Below are positions 17,446-28,144 of a DNA stretch of 64,000 nucleotides, one piece after another. A model generated the notes under the pieces. That model did no database searches and had not been told where the DNA came from. It was given only the letters and a program-made list of their open reading frames with translations. The translations under genes were made by a program, and so were the position numbers. The DNA comes from Alphaproteobacteria bacterium (GTDB taxonomy: Bacteria; Pseudomonadota; Alphaproteobacteria; Micropepsales; Micropepsaceae). The stretch covers positions 186,001-250,000 of the forward strand of contig JADHVO010000003.1 of the NCBI GenBank assembly GCA_016783965.1, written 5' to 3'. Each line of letters starts with the position of its first letter. The stretch's first letter is position 1.

Positions 17446-19434
17446 ATGGAACCCAACAAGACTCCGCCGGAGCAGGAGGAAATCCGGCGTCTGGCCAATG
17501 CGATTCGCGGGCTTTCCATGGATGCCGTGCAGACGGCGAAGTCCGGACACCCCGGCCTGCCGCTGGGCATGGCGGACGCCGCTACTGTTCTCTTCTCCCG
17601 GTTTCTGAAATTCGATCCCGCCGATCCGCATTGGCCCGATCGCGACCGCTTCGTACTGTCAGGCGGGCATGGCTCGATGCTGCTCTATTCCCTGCTCTAC
17701 CTTCTGGGTTATGCCGGGCCGACGCTCGACCAGATAAAGCGCTTCCGCCAGGTTGACAGCCCGTGTGCAGGCCATCCGGAACACGGACACCTGCCCGGTA
17801 TCGAGACGACCACCGGGCCGCTCGGCCAGGGCATCTCCAACGCTGTCGGCATGGCTGTAGCCGAACGGCTGCTGAACGCTCGCTTTGGCGACGATCTGGT
17901 CAACCACAAGACCTACGTCATCGCGAGCGATGGCGACTTGCAGGAAGGCATCAGCCACGAGGCGATCTCGCTGGCCGGTCACTACAGACTGAAGAACCTG
18001 ATCGTGCTGTGGGACGACAACAACATCTCCATCGACGGCGACACCAGGCTGGCGGACTCCTCAAACGTGATAGAACGGTTCGAAGCGGCGGGCTGGAAGA
18101 CCACCCTCTGCGACGGGCATTCGGCACAGGAAGTGTTCCGCGCACTGACCGAGGCGCAGTCGTCCGACAAGCCGTTCCTCATCGCGTGCAAGACCGTGAT
18201 CGGTTTTGGCTTCCCGACCCGCGCCGGCACGCAGAAGGCGCACTCCGACGCGCCGGGCCAGGAGGAGATCGACGGCGCCAAGAAGGCGCTCGGCCTGCCG
18301 CCGGCGGCGTTCGCGCTGGACGACGGCGTGCTCGACGCCTGGCGCAAGATCGGCCAGCGCAACGCGGATGCGCGCGCGGCATGGACGAAGCGCGCCGACG
18401 CATCGGCAAGAAAAACCGAGTTCGCCGAGGCGATGGCGGGCACGATTCCGTCCGAACTCGGCAGGCAGCTTGGCGAGCTGAAGCAGGAGCTCGCGGCGGA
18501 GAAGCCGAACGCCGGCACGCGCCGCACCTCCGAGAAGGTGCTGGAAGTCATCAACGGCGTGCTGAAGACGACGATCGGCGGCTCGGCCGACCTTACGCCG
18601 TCGAACAACACCAAGACCAAGAACATCACCGAGATCAGGCCGGACGACTTCAGCGGCCGCTACATCCATTACGGCATCCGCGAGCATGGCATGGCCGCAG
18701 CGATGAACGGCATGGCGCTGCATGGCGGCATCATCCCGTATGGCGGCACGTTCCTGGTGTTCTCGGACTATTGCCGCCCGGCGATCCGCCTGGCCGCGAT
18801 CATGGGCATTCGCGTCGTCTTTGTGATGACGCACGATTCCATCGGCGTGGGAGAGGACGGCCCGACGCATCAGCCCGTGGAGCATGTGGCAGCGCTCCGC
18901 GCCATCCCGGGATTGCAGGTCATCCGTCCCGCCGATGCGGTCGAGACGGTCGAGGCTTGGGAGCTGGCAATCAATCACAAAGGGCCGACGCTGCTGGCGT
19001 TCTCGCGCCAGGATGTGCCGACGGTGCGCGCCGACGCCGGCGACAACCGCTCCGCCAAGGGCGCGTACGAGATCGCGGGCACGGACAATGCCGCAGTGAC
19101 ACTGCTGGCGACGGGTTCCGAAGTGGGCCTCGCGATGGAAGCGCGCGATCTGCTGAAGGCGGATGGCGTCGCGGCCCGCGTCGTGTCAATGCCGTGCTGG
19201 AGCCTGTTTGAGCAACAGAGCGAAATCTATCGTGAGCAGGTGCTGGGCACAGGCACAAAAGTCGCTGTGGAAGCGGGCGTGCGCGAAGGCTGGGACCGGT
19301 ATATTGGGCCGCATGGCCGCTTTGTCGGAATGCATGGCTTCGGTGCCAGCGGACCCTATAAAGATGTCTACAAGCATTTCGGGCTGACGCCCCACGCCGT
19401 GGCGGACGCGGCCAAGGCGGCGCTTAAGAAGTAA
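17446..19434 (+). CDS. tkt: Transketolase
   Basis: Thiamine-diphosphate enzyme of the non-oxidative pentose phosphate pathway, exchanging two-carbon ketol units between sugar phosphates. 662 residues, full length. The ThDP motif runs from SDGDLQEG to DDNN (~residues 165-190). The pyrimidine domain has SADLTPSNNTKTK, GIREHGMAAAMNGMALHGG and THDSIGVGEDGPTHQP (~390-490). First gene of a glycolysis-related series tkt-gap-pgk-fba. A REP-like palindrome follows its stop by four bases. Confidence 0.97.
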   Translation: MEPNKTPPEQEEIRRLANAIRGLSMDAVQTAKSGHPGLPLGMADAATVLFSRFLKFDPADPHWPDRDRFVLSGGHGSMLLYSLLYLLGYAGPTLDQIKRFRQVDSPCAGHPEHGHLPGIETTTGPLGQGISNAVGMAVAERLLNARFGDDLVNHKTYVIASDGDLQEGISHEAISLAGHYRLKNLIVLWDDNNISIDGDTRLADSSNVIERFEAAGWKTTLCDGHSAQEVFRALTEAQSSDKPFLIACKTVIGFGFPTRAGTQKAHSDAPGQEEIDGAKKALGLPPAAFALDDGVLDAWRKIGQRNADARAAWTKRADASARKTEFAEAMAGTIPSELGRQLGELKQELAAEKPNAGTRRTSEKVLEVINGVLKTTIGGSADLTPSNNTKTKNITEIRPDDFSGRYIHYGIREHGMAAAMNGMALHGGIIPYGGTFLVFSDYCRPAIRLAAIMGIRVVFVMTHDSIGVGEDGPTHQPVEHVAALRAIPGLQVIRPADAVETVEAWELAINHKGPTLLAFSRQDVPTVRADAGDNRSAKGAYEIAGTDNAAVTLLATGSEVGLAMEARDLLKADGVAARVVSMPCWSLFEQQSEIYREQVLGTGTKVAVEAGVREGWDRYIGPHGRFVGMHGFGASGPYKDVYKHFGLTPHAVADAAKAALKK

Positions 19435-19438
19435 AGAT

Positions 19439-19481
19439 GGGTGGCCGGGTCGCGCTTCGATGCGCTCGCTGCTCGGCCATG
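19439..19481. repeat. REP-like palindrome, copy A2 (tkt-gap intergenic)
   Basis: GGGTGGCCGGGTCGCGCTTC...GCTGCTCGGCCATG, matching the element at 16304-16345 at both ends. As RNA, GGCCGGG can pair with CUCGGCC (one G-U). It starts four bases after the tkt stop and ends 15 bases before the gap start, so it lies within the likely polycistronic mRNA and may act as a 3' stability element for tkt. Confidence 0.6.
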
Positions 19482-19496
19482 ACAGGGAGATAAGGA

Positions 19497-20504
<1,008 letters not shown>

Positions 20505-20518
20505 GACAAACGTCACGC

Positions 20519-20549
20519 GGTGCAGGCAAAGCATGATGCAGCCTGCACC
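20519..20549 (+). other. Hairpin in the gap-pgk intergenic gap
   Basis: Perfect 9-bp inverted repeat GGTGCAGGC (20519-20527) and GCCTGCACC (20541-20549) with a 13-base loop that itself contains GCATGATGC. It begins 14 bases after the gap stop and ends 11 bases before the pgk start. No U-tract, so a processing or stability element is more likely than a strong terminator. Confidence 0.5.
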
Positions 20550-20560
20550 GGAGAACGCGC

Positions 20561-21751
20561 ATGGCCTTCCGCACCCTCGACGACCTTCAGCCCAAGGGGA
20601 AGCGCGTCCTCGTTCGCGCCGACCTGAACGTGCCGATGAAGGACGGGGTCGTCACCGACACCGTCCGCATCCAGCGGCAGGCGCCGACGATCCGTGAGCT
20701 GGCCGAGAAGGGCGCGCGGGTGATCGTGCTCAGCCACTTCGACCGGCCGAAGGGCAAGCGCGTGCCGGAGATGTCGCTGAAACCCGTCGCGGCGGCGCTT
20801 GGCAAAGAGCTCGGCAAGCCTGTGGCGTTCGCGGATGACTGCGTGGGGCCGCAGGCCGAAGCCGCGGTCGCCAAGCTGAAGGACGGCGACGTCCTGCTGC
20901 TGGAGAACACCCGCTACCACAAGGGCGAGGAAGACAACGATCCGGCGTTCGCGAAACAGGTCGCGGCGCTGGGTGACATCTTCGTCAATGATGCCTTCAG
21001 CGCGGCGCATCGCGCCCATGCAACGACCGAAGGCGTGGCGCGACTCCTGCCCAACGCCGCCGGCCGTTCGATGGAAGCGGAGCTCCGGCATCTCGACAAG
21101 GCGCTGGGCGATCCGGAACGGCCCGTAATGGCGGTGATCGGCGGAGCGAAGGTTTCGACCAAGATCGCGCTGCTGGAGAACCTGGTGAAGCGCGTCGAGG
21201 CGCTGGTGATCGGTGGCGCCATGGCGAACACATTCCTCGCCGCCGAGGGTATCGAAGTCGGCAAGTCTCTCGTCGAGCGCGACCACATCGAGACCGCGCA
21301 ACGCGTGGTGCACATGGCAAACGAGGCCGGCTGCGCGATCCTGTTGCCCGTCGACGCCGTGGTGGCGCATGAGTTCAAGGCACACGCCCGTCATCGCAGA
21401 ACCGACGTGGGCCACGTCCACAAGGACGAGATGATCCTGGACGTCGGACCCAAAAGCATCGACGAGTTCAAGCGCCGCCTGGTCGGTACCCGTACACTGG
21501 TGTGGAACGGGCCTCTTGGCGCGTTCGAAACCGAGCCGTTCGACGCCGGCACAGTTGCCGCAGCTCATGCCGTCGCGGAAGCGACAATGGCCGGAAACCT
21601 GCTTTCGGTCGCAGGCGGCGGCGACACAGTCGCCGCGCTCAACCACGCGCGCGTCGCGGACCGGTTTACCTATGTTTCGACCGCGGGCGGCGCATTCCTG
21701 GAGTGGCTGGAAGGTCAGGAATTGCCCGGCGTCGCGGCCCTTCAAATCTGA
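20561..21751 (+). CDS. pgk: Phosphoglycerate kinase
   Basis: Transfers phosphate between 1,3-bisphosphoglycerate and ADP in glycolysis/gluconeogenesis. 396 residues: N-terminal domain signature [25 protein letters not shown], the substrate-binding [13 protein letters not shown], hinge region, and the C-terminal nucleotide site with [12 protein letters not shown] (~367). Followed by fba after 73 bases that contain a small hairpin. Confidence 0.98.
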   Translation: MAFRTLDDLQPKGKRVLVRADLNVPMKDGVVTDTVRIQRQAPTIRELAEKGARVIVLSHFDRPKGKRVPEMSLKPVAAALGKELGKPVAFADDCVGPQAEAAVAKLKDGDVLLLENTRYHKGEEDNDPAFAKQVAALGDIFVNDAFSAAHRAHATTEGVARLLPNAAGRSMEAELRHLDKALGDPERPVMAVIGGAKVSTKIALLENLVKRVEALVIGGAMANTFLAAEGIEVGKSLVERDHIETAQRVVHMANEAGCAILLPVDAVVAHEFKAHARHRRTDVGHVHKDEMILDVGPKSIDEFKRRLVGTRTLVWNGPLGAFETEPFDAGTVAAAHAVAEATMAGNLLSVAGGGDTVAALNHARVADRFTYVSTAGGAFLEWLEGQELPGVAALQI

Positions 21752-21788
21752 CGGCCGAAGGGCTAAAGACCTCTCCAAAATCCGGGGA

Positions 21789-21806
21789 AAGCGCAGGCGT
21801 GCGCTT
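21789..21806 (+). other. Small hairpin in the pgk-fba intergenic gap
   Basis: AAGCGCA-GGCG-TGCGCTT, a perfect 7-bp stem with a 4-base loop, midway between the pgk stop and the fba start. It is the third hairpin in consecutive gaps of this gene series. No U-tract follows. Confidence 0.4.
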
Positions 21807-21824
21807 CAAGATGGGACCTTGCCG

Positions 21825-22844
21825 ATGAATCTCGCCGAGTTGAACACAATCGCTAACAGGATGGTCGCCAGGGGCCGCGGCATCCTGGCGGCCGATGAAT
21901 CCACCGGCACGATCGCCAAGCGCTTCGACAAGATCGGCGTCGAGAACACCGAGCCCAACCGCCGCGACTATCGCGAGCTCCTGTTCCGCTGCGCCGAGGG
22001 CATGAAGCACATCTCGGGCGTCATCCTGTATGACGAGACGATCCGGCAGAAGTCGGCGGACGGCAACGGCACGCCACTGGTCAAACTAATTGAGAACGCC
22101 GGCGCAGTGCCGGGCATCAAGGTCGACAAGGGGGCGCAGAAGATGGCGCTCGATCCCGACCAGACGGTGACCGAAGGCCTCGATGGCCTGCGCGACCGCC
22201 TCGTCGAGTACCATAAGCTCGGCGCCCGCTTCGCCAAGTGGCGCGCGACATACAATCCGACGAAGCCGTCGTGGAATTCGATCAACGCCAATGCGCACGC
22301 GCTGGCGCGCTATGCGGCCCTCTGCCAGGAGAACGGCATCGTGCCGATCGTCGAGCCGGAAGTCCTGATGGACTACGACAACGACATCGACACCTGCGCC
22401 AGCATCACGGAGTGGGTGCTGAAGGAAGTGTTTCAGGAGCTCTACTACGCGCAAGTGAAGCTGGAAGGCATCGTGCTGAAGCCGAACATGATCGTTCCGG
22501 GCATGAAGGCGGCGAAGCAGGCGAGCGTGGAAGAAGTGGCCGACCGCACTATCCAGGTGCTGAAGCGCTGCGTGCCGTCGGCGGTGCCGGGCATCGCGTT
22601 CCTCTCGGGCGGCCAGTCGGATGAGGACGCCACCGCGCACCTCTCGGCGATGAACGCGCGCCACAAGCTGCCATGGCACCTGACATTCTCCTATGGCCGC
22701 GCGCTGCAGGCCGCGCCACAGAAGGCGTGGAGTGGCAAGAAGGAAAACGTGCCCGCCGCGCAGAATGCCTTCGCCCACCGCGCCAGGATGAACGGCCTCG
22801 CCGCCATGGGCGAGTGGAACAAGGGCCTTGAGAAGGCGGCGTGA
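21825..22844 (+). CDS. Fructose-bisphosphate aldolase class I
   Basis: Schiff-base aldolase that splits fructose 1,6-bisphosphate to triose phosphates without metal. 339 residues beginning [27 protein letters not shown] (~24-36), the acidic/arginine-rich RDYRELLF, the Schiff-base lysine in [13 protein letters not shown] (~225), and the C-terminal [19 protein letters not shown] are all classical. The ATG at 21825 is chosen; in-frame upstream codons belong to pgk antiphase sequence. GTG of thiE overlaps its stop. Confidence 0.97.
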   Translation: MNLAELNTIANRMVARGRGILAADESTGTIAKRFDKIGVENTEPNRRDYRELLFRCAEGMKHISGVILYDETIRQKSADGNGTPLVKLIENAGAVPGIKVDKGAQKMALDPDQTVTEGLDGLRDRLVEYHKLGARFAKWRATYNPTKPSWNSINANAHALARYAALCQENGIVPIVEPEVLMDYDNDIDTCASITEWVLKEVFQELYYAQVKLEGIVLKPNMIVPGMKAAKQASVEEVADRTIQVLKRCVPSAVPGIAFLSGGQSDEDATAHLSAMNARHKLPWHLTFSYGRALQAAPQKAWSGKKENVPAAQNAFAHRARMNGLAAMGEWNKGLEKAA

Positions 22845-23467
22845 CGGGGCGCTGCCGGCTCAATCTGATCTCGCCGCCCAAGTTCGAGACGAAGGCGTTC
22901 GGCGACACGCTGAAGCGCGCGCTGGATGCGGGCGACGTGGCGTCGTTCCAGCTTCGCCTGAAGGACGTCGATGACGACGCGATCAAAAAGGCCGTCGATG
23001 TGCTCATGCCCATCGCGCAGAAGCGCGATGTGGCGTTCATCCTGAACGACCGGCCGGACCTGGCGCACACCTTCCGCTGCGATGGTGTGCATATTGGGCA
23101 GGACGATGCGAGCTATGCGGAAGCGCGCCTCATCGTCGGCAAGGATGCCATCGTCGGCGTGACGTGCCACGACTCGCGGCATCTCGCGATCGAGGCGGCC
23201 GAAGCGGGCGCGGACTACGTGGCGTTCGGCGCGTTCTTCCCGACCTCCACGAAGGAGGCGAAAAGCCACGCCGAACCGGAAATCCTGCAATGGTGGCAGG
23301 AGATGATGGTCGTGCCCTGCGTGGCCATCGGCGGGATCACGGTCGAGAACGCGCCGCCGCTGATCGAAGCGGGCGCGGATTTCCTCGCCGTGTCGAACGG
23401 GGTGTGGGGCTATGAGAACGGCCCGGCGGCCGCGGTAAAGGCCTTCAACGCGCTGTTCAATGCATGA
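22841..23467 (+). CDS. Thiamine phosphate synthase family protein (ThiE-like)
   Basis: TIM-barrel enzyme that would join HMP-pyrophosphate and thiazole phosphate. 208 residues with [59 protein letters not shown] and [19 protein letters not shown], matching ThiE motifs. The usual phosphate-loop region is present as VSNGVWG. Its place behind class I aldolase is recurrent in alphaproteobacteria, so it may be the accessory ThiE-like copy rather than the sole thiE. GTG start overlaps the aldolase stop by 4 bases. Confidence 0.85.
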   Translation: MTGRCRLNLISPPKFETKAFGDTLKRALDAGDVASFQLRLKDVDDDAIKKAVDVLMPIAQKRDVAFILNDRPDLAHTFRCDGVHIGQDDASYAEARLIVGKDAIVGVTCHDSRHLAIEAAEAGADYVAFGAFFPTSTKEAKSHAEPEILQWWQEMMVVPCVAIGGITVENAPPLIEAGADFLAVSNGVWGYENGPAAAVKAFNALFNA

Positions 23468-23796
23468 AGCCGCGCAAGCGCCAGGCCGCGGGGCGGGTCA
23501 TCATCGACGGCAACGAGATCGAGTGGGAGCTGCGCCGCGAGGCGCACTACTCCTCGTTCGAGGGCTACAAGGGCATGACGTTCTCGGTTCGCGCGGTGAG
23601 CGACACGGCGCGCACCTTCAAGGAACTGATCCTCGAATTCCCCTTCCCCGAGCGGAGGCCCGGCAAGCCGCTGGAGAAGGAACGCATCTTCCCGGAGAAG
23701 ATCGAAGCCGCCATCCGCGAAGCCATCGCCGGCGGCTGGGACCCCACCTCGCGCGGGCGGGTGTTCGTCTGGCAGGTGGAAAACGTCTCGCTTTGA
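23464..23796 (+). CDS. Conserved hypothetical protein between thiE and efp
   Basis: 110 residues, unknown function, no signal peptide or membrane segment. Basic N-terminus ([14 protein letters not shown]) followed by a compact alpha/beta-like stretch: [38 protein letters not shown] and a C-terminal [11 protein letters not shown]. Start overlaps the thiE stop (ATGA), so it is translated from the same operon. Codon use looks like its neighbours. Confidence 0.75.
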   Translation: MKPRKRQAAGRVIIDGNEIEWELRREAHYSSFEGYKGMTFSVRAVSDTARTFKELILEFPFPERRPGKPLEKERIFPEKIEAAIREAIAGGWDPTSRGRVFVWQVENVSL

Positions 23797-23900
23797 TCTT
23801 TCCCGCCGGGTGACATCCCCTACCCGCCTCGCTATAACCCGCGCGCTCTTTGTCAGTTTGAACCTGAGGATCGCGCCGGAAAGCGGCGCGCGCATACGTC

Positions 23901-24467
23901 ATGGCCAAGATCACCGGCAACGAAATCTCTCCCGGCACGCTCATCGAGTTCGATGGCGGGCTTTGGGTCGCGGTCAAGACGGCGAAGGTAAAGCCCGGCA
24001 AGGGCGGCGCCTACAACCAGGTCGAACTGAAGCACATCATCAACGGGACCAAGCTGAACCAGCGCTTCCGCTCCGACGAGGCGGTGGACGAGGTCTATCT
24101 CGACAAGAAGGACTTCAACTTCCTTTTTGCGACGGACGACATGCTCACGTTCATGGACGTTGAGACCTACGACCAGATCGAACTCCAGTCCGAATGGATC
24201 GGCGACCAGGCACAATTCCTCGTCGACGGAATGAAGGTGATGCTCCAGCTCTACGAGGGCAAGCCCATCTCGATCAAGCTGCCGCCCAGCGTGATCCTCG
24301 AAGTGACCGAGGCCGACCCGGTGCTGAAGGGCGGCACGGCGGCGCCGAGCTACAAGGGCGCAAAGCTCGAGAACGGCATGACCATCCAGGTGCCGCCGTT
24401 CATCGACGCGGGCACGAAGATCGTCGTGTCGACCGAAGACGGCTCCTACCTGCGGCGCGCCGAATAA
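23901..24467 (+). CDS. efp: Elongation factor P
   Basis: tRNA-like translation factor that relieves ribosome stalling at polyproline. 188 residues with the three barrel domains: KOW-like domain I with the modifiable lysine in [15 protein letters not shown] (~33), central OB domain ([26 protein letters not shown]) and C-terminal OB domain ending in the conserved [20 protein letters not shown]. Its stop TAA overlaps the suhB ATG by one base. Confidence 0.97.
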   Translation: MAKITGNEISPGTLIEFDGGLWVAVKTAKVKPGKGGAYNQVELKHIINGTKLNQRFRSDEAVDEVYLDKKDFNFLFATDDMLTFMDVETYDQIELQSEWIGDQAQFLVDGMKVMLQLYEGKPISIKLPPSVILEVTEADPVLKGGTAAPSYKGAKLENGMTIQVPPFIDAGTKIVVSTEDGSYLRRAE

Positions 24468-25279
24468 TGACCAAATACATCTCCCCTGCCCTGACCGTGA
24501 TGGTGGCCGCTGCGCGCAAGGCGGGCCGCAAGCTCATCCGCGACTACGGCGAGATCGAGAACCTCCAGGTATCGATGAAGGGTCCGGCAGACTTCGTGTC
24601 GTCTGCGGACAAGCGCACCGAGCTGATGCTGATTGAGGAGTTGCAGCGGGTGCGTCCCGGCTACGGCTTCCTCACCGAAGAGCACGGGGTGATCGAGGGG
24701 CCGGACAGGACCCACCGCTTCATCATCGACCCGATCGACGGCACCACGAACTTCCTGCATGGCATCCCGCACTTCGCGATCTCCATCGCGCTGGAGCGCG
24801 AACAGCAGATGGTGTCGGGCCTGGTCTTCAATCCGATCACCGACGAACTGTATGTCGCCGAGAAGGGCCACGGCGCCTATCTGAACGACAAGCGCCTGCG
24901 GGTGGCCGCGCGCAAGGAGCTGAACAAGACGCTGCTGGCGACCGGCATTCCATTCCTCGGGCGGCCCGGCCACGAGACCTTCTCGGCCGAGCTGTCGGCA
25001 GCGATGGCGACCACCACCGGCGTGCGGCGCTTCGGCGCGGCCAGCCTGGATCTGGCCTATGTGGCGGCGGGCCGGTTCGATGCCTTCTGGGAGCGCGGTT
25101 TGCAGCCCTGGGACGTGGCGGCGGGCATTCTGCTGGTCAAGGAAGCGGGCGGCGTGGTCACCGACCTGAACGGCGGCACAGACACGCTGACCGGTGGAAC
25201 TATCCTTGCCACCAACGAGCACCTGCACCAATCGGTGCTTAAGCTGTTGAAAGACGCGGGAAAAACCGCCAAACATTGA
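24467..25279 (+). CDS. suhB: Inositol monophosphatase family protein SuhB
   Basis: Lithium-sensitive type phosphatase; SuhB also takes part in rRNA antitermination in E. coli. 270 residues with the metal/substrate motifs FLTEEHG, DPIDGTTNFLHGIPHFAISIALE (~84-107) and WDVAAGILLVKEAGG (~218). Start [11 protein letters not shown] at 24467 overlaps the efp stop, so efp-suhB is a coupled pair, an order common in Rhizobiales and relatives. Confidence 0.95.
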   Translation: MTKYISPALTVMVAAARKAGRKLIRDYGEIENLQVSMKGPADFVSSADKRTELMLIEELQRVRPGYGFLTEEHGVIEGPDRTHRFIIDPIDGTTNFLHGIPHFAISIALEREQQMVSGLVFNPITDELYVAEKGHGAYLNDKRLRVAARKELNKTLLATGIPFLGRPGHETFSAELSAAMATTTGVRRFGAASLDLAYVAAGRFDAFWERGLQPWDVAAGILLVKEAGGVVTDLNGGTDTLTGGTILATNEHLHQSVLKLLKDAGKTAKH

Positions 25280-25332
25280 GGCACGGGCGGCGGGCCACTA
25301 GGGTTTGAACTGCACTGCGGGCTGACTGGCGA

Positions 25333-26256
25333 ATGAAACTAACCCATGCGCTTGGCGCGCTCCTGCTGTTGTCATGCGCGACGCCCGCGCTGGCGCAGAG
25401 CTATCCCGGCGAGGAAGTAACGGTGAATCCGTCCGCTCTCGGCCGCGGCACGCTGCTTTATCCGGGGGGGAAGTACGGCCGCAACGTTGGCAACCTGCTG
25501 GAGCCGGGTGAGAAGCGCAGCGACTGGGGCGTGATCCATCTGCACATGCCGGTGAAGCATCCGCGTGTCGCGCGCGCGCCCAAGCCGAGGCCTGTAACGC
25601 CACGGACCGATACGCTCACGACACCGGTTCCGGACACGACGGTCGCGGCCGCGCCACCACCGCCGCCCCCGCCGAAGCCGCACAAGCTCGCGCCCACGCG
25701 GACCGCAGCCACCACGCCTCCGGCGGCGACGCCTCCGGCACCGGCGACCACCGGCGGCGCGGCCGACCTGAATTCGCTGCCAGAAGACAGCGCTGCGCGT
25801 CTGACGGGTTTCCCGTCGGGCCCGGTGCCGGCGCCGGCCAGGCCGCCGAAACCCGCTCCCGCGAAGCCGACGCGCATGGCGAACACCGCGCCACCGCCAA
25901 CCAACACCACGCCGGCGCCGGCGATGGAGGCGGGCCTCTCGATCCAGGCGAGTGTGCCGTTTGCCGTGGGCGCGAGCAGCCCTTCGAACTCCGACGTGAA
26001 CGCCGTGCATGCGCTGGCGGCATCGCTCAAGAACTCGCTGAACGCCGGCGCCAGCCGCGTGCAGCTCCAGGCCTATGGCGGGCCGAAGGGCGACAAGGGC
26101 TCGGATTCGCGGCGGCTGTCGCTCAAGCGCGCGCTGGTGATCCGCGAACTGCTGATCGAGGACGGCGTGCCGTCGGAGAAGATCGACGTGCGCGCCATGG
26201 GCGGCGCCGACGACGACAGCGGCCTGGACCGCGTCGACGTCTATATCCACTCCTAG
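25333..26256 (+). CDS. Exported OmpA-like protein with long Pro-rich linker
   Basis: Probable envelope protein, 307 residues. Signal peptide of ~21 residues (MKLTHALGALLLLSCATPALA), a short unique N-terminal region (YPGEEVTVNPSALGRGTLLYPGG), a Pro/Ala/Thr-rich linker of ~110 residues, and a C-terminal OmpA-like domain (~220-307) with RRLSLKRALVIRELLIEDGV and the following DVRAMGGADDDSGLDRVDVYI. The peptidoglycan-contact Arg is present. No beta-barrel, so it is not a classical OmpA porin. Convergent with the MFS gene: both stops share the tetranucleotide CTAG. Confidence 0.82.
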   Translation: MKLTHALGALLLLSCATPALAQSYPGEEVTVNPSALGRGTLLYPGGKYGRNVGNLLEPGEKRSDWGVIHLHMPVKHPRVARAPKPRPVTPRTDTLTTPVPDTTVAAAPPPPPPPKPHKLAPTRTAATTPPAATPPAPATTGGAADLNSLPEDSAARLTGFPSGPVPAPARPPKPAPAKPTRMANTAPPPTNTTPAPAMEAGLSIQASVPFAVGASSPSNSDVNAVHALAASLKNSLNAGASRVQLQAYGGPKGDKGSDSRRLSLKRALVIRELLIEDGVPSEKIDVRAMGGADDDSGLDRVDVYIHS

Positions 26257-27455
26257 GCCAGCTTCGCCTCGCGCGCCTCACGGCCCAGCATCGTGAAGAT
26301 CGCGATCACGAGCGCTGCTATGACGGCGACGCTTGCCAGCGCGATCGAATAGTTCTCGTGGTTGGCGGCCGCGATCCTGGTTTGCAGCACCGCGTTGTAG
26401 GACGCGATGAAATTGCCGAGCTGGTAGACCGTTCCGGGGAATGTGCCGCGCGCATCGACCGGCGACAGTTCGTTCAGATGCGCGGGGATCACGCCCCAGG
26501 CCCCTTGTACGAAGAACTGCATCAGGAACGCGCCGACGGTCAGCATCGCTGCCGTCTCCGAGAACGCCCATAGATAGGTCACCGGGATCGCGAGCAGCGC
26601 CGCTACCACGATTGTCCGCCGGCGGCCGAAGGACTGGCTCCAGAAACCGAACGTCCAGCCGCCGAGGATGGCGCCGATGTTGTAGATCACCGCGATCGAG
26701 CCTGTCACCGCCGGCGGAAACTTGTGCTGTACCTGGAGGAAGGTCGGATAGATGTCCTGCGTGCCGTGGCTGAAGAAGTTGAACGCCGTCATCAGCAGGA
26801 TCGCATAGAGCGCAAGGCCCCAATGGTTGCGCAGCACGTTCGTCAGCGTGCCGGTGCGCGCATGCTCGCTCGACCAGCCCGGCGATTCCGGAACATGGCG
26901 GCGGATATAGAGCACGAGCAGCGCGGGGATCACGCTGATCATGAACAGGCCCCGCCAGCCGATATGCGTGTAGAGCAGCCCGTAAGCGACCGACGCCAGC
27001 AAGTAGCCGGACGGATAGCCCGATTGCAGCAGGCCGGAGACGAAGCCACGGGCCTCGGGCTTCACGCTTTCCATGGTGAGCGAGGCGCCGATGCCCCATT
27101 CGCCGCCCATGGCGATGCCGAACAGCGAACGGATGATGAGGAACACGACGAGGTTCGGCGCGAACGCCGTGGAGAACCCCAGAACAGAATAGATCGCGAC
27201 GTCTGCCATCAGGATCGGACGGCGGCCGAAACGATCGGCCAGGCGTCCGAAGATGAAGGCGCCCACCGCACGGAGCGCCAGCGTCAGCGTCACCGCCCAG
27301 GCGACATCCTCTCGCACAACGCCGAAATCATGCGCAACGTCCTTGATGACGAACACCATCAGGAAGAAGTCGAACGCATCCAGCGTCCATCCGAGATAGG
27401 ACGCGGCGACGACATGCTTCTGGGCGGAGCTCCAGCCCTTGAGCGATTCGGACAT
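26253..27455 (-). CDS. MFS transporter (SHS-like carboxylate/sugar acid family)
   Basis: Twelve-helix major facilitator, 400 residues. SLGWTLDAFDFFLMVF-like opening, the loop motif GRLADRFGRRPILMADV (~75), FGIAMGGEWGIGASLTMESVK and EARGFVSGLLQSGYPSGY resemble the sialate/lactate-proton symporter group (JEN1/NanT-like). The substrate is not determined by sequence. The start ATG overlaps the sulfotransferase stop as TGATG, so the pair is co-transcribed. Confidence 0.85.
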   Translation of the reverse strand: MSESLKGWSSAQKHVVAASYLGWTLDAFDFFLMVFVIKDVAHDFGVVREDVAWAVTLTLALRAVGAFIFGRLADRFGRRPILMADVAIYSVLGFSTAFAPNLVVFLIIRSLFGIAMGGEWGIGASLTMESVKPEARGFVSGLLQSGYPSGYLLASVAYGLLYTHIGWRGLFMISVIPALLVLYIRRHVPESPGWSSEHARTGTLTNVLRNHWGLALYAILLMTAFNFFSHGTQDIYPTFLQVQHKFPPAVTGSIAVIYNIGAILGGWTFGFWSQSFGRRRTIVVAALLAIPVTYLWAFSETAAMLTVGAFLMQFFVQGAWGVIPAHLNELSPVDARGTFPGTVYQLGNFIASYNAVLQTRIAAANHENYSIALASVAVIAALVIAIFTMLGREAREAKLA

Positions 27456-28081
27456 CAATCGAATTTGACCGGCTGACCGGCGACCGCCTTCATGCGGCTC
27501 TGGAATTCCTCGGTGGTGTTCATGTTGGGATATGGCTTGCCCGGGACCGGCACTCCCAGGAACGGACAGAGCTTCTCCCAGCCGTCGGCCGCCTCGAACA
27601 CCAGCAGGCGGTCCTTCGGGATGACGCGCTTCACCTCTTCATTGTGGCGATTGTACACGTCGATCATGTGCGCTTCGGAGAAGTCGTTGTTGAAGGTGCG
27701 CCTGCCGAGCAGCACCGGCCCGAAGACGCCAGGCAGACGGCTGCCCTCCTTCATCGACGGGAGGATCGTACTCGACACGCTCTTGTACCAGGCGCTGGGA
27801 TCGCGCAGCGACAGGATCACCTTGGCCTGCGGATAGGCGTCGGCAAGCTCCTTGTAAAAGGTGCAGCTCGGCCAGTCGCAGGCGGACTGGTAGTTGGCGA
27901 AGACCTCGTTCCAGTCGACCTTCTGGCCCTGCGCCAGGCGGTCCCAGAACGCCACCTGCTCCGGATGCATGAAGACTTCCATCATGTGATGGCAGGGGCC
28001 GAAGCCCAGTATCTCCAGCGCTTCTTTGAGCGAGCGCGTGCCCGTGCGGCCGAACCCGGCGCCGACGACCTTCAATGTCAT
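27455..28081 (-). CDS. Sulfotransferase family protein
   Basis: 208 residues with the PAPS-binding P-loop-like VVGAGFGRTGTRSLKEALEIL at the N-terminus, the FNxxC-like NYQSACDWPSCTFYKEL, the 3'-phosphate segment KVILSLRDPSAWYKS, and a C-terminal LLVFEAADGWEKLCPFLGVPVP. It matches the short sulfotransferase family widely found in alphaproteobacteria and eukaryotes; the acceptor is unknown. ATG at 28081 has GGGAGGGC upstream. Confidence 0.85.
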   Translation of the reverse strand: MTLKVVGAGFGRTGTRSLKEALEILGFGPCHHMMEVFMHPEQVAFWDRLAQGQKVDWNEVFANYQSACDWPSCTFYKELADAYPQAKVILSLRDPSAWYKSVSSTILPSMKEGSRLPGVFGPVLLGRRTFNNDFSEAHMIDVYNRHNEEVKRVIPKDRLLVFEAADGWEKLCPFLGVPVPGKPYPNMNTTEEFQSRMKAVAGQPVKFD

Positions 28082-28144
28082 GTGATGCCCTCCCACCTCG
28101 TGCGAGTGTCGCCTAGAGTCGGCAGACCGGCAAGGGAGGCAGCC

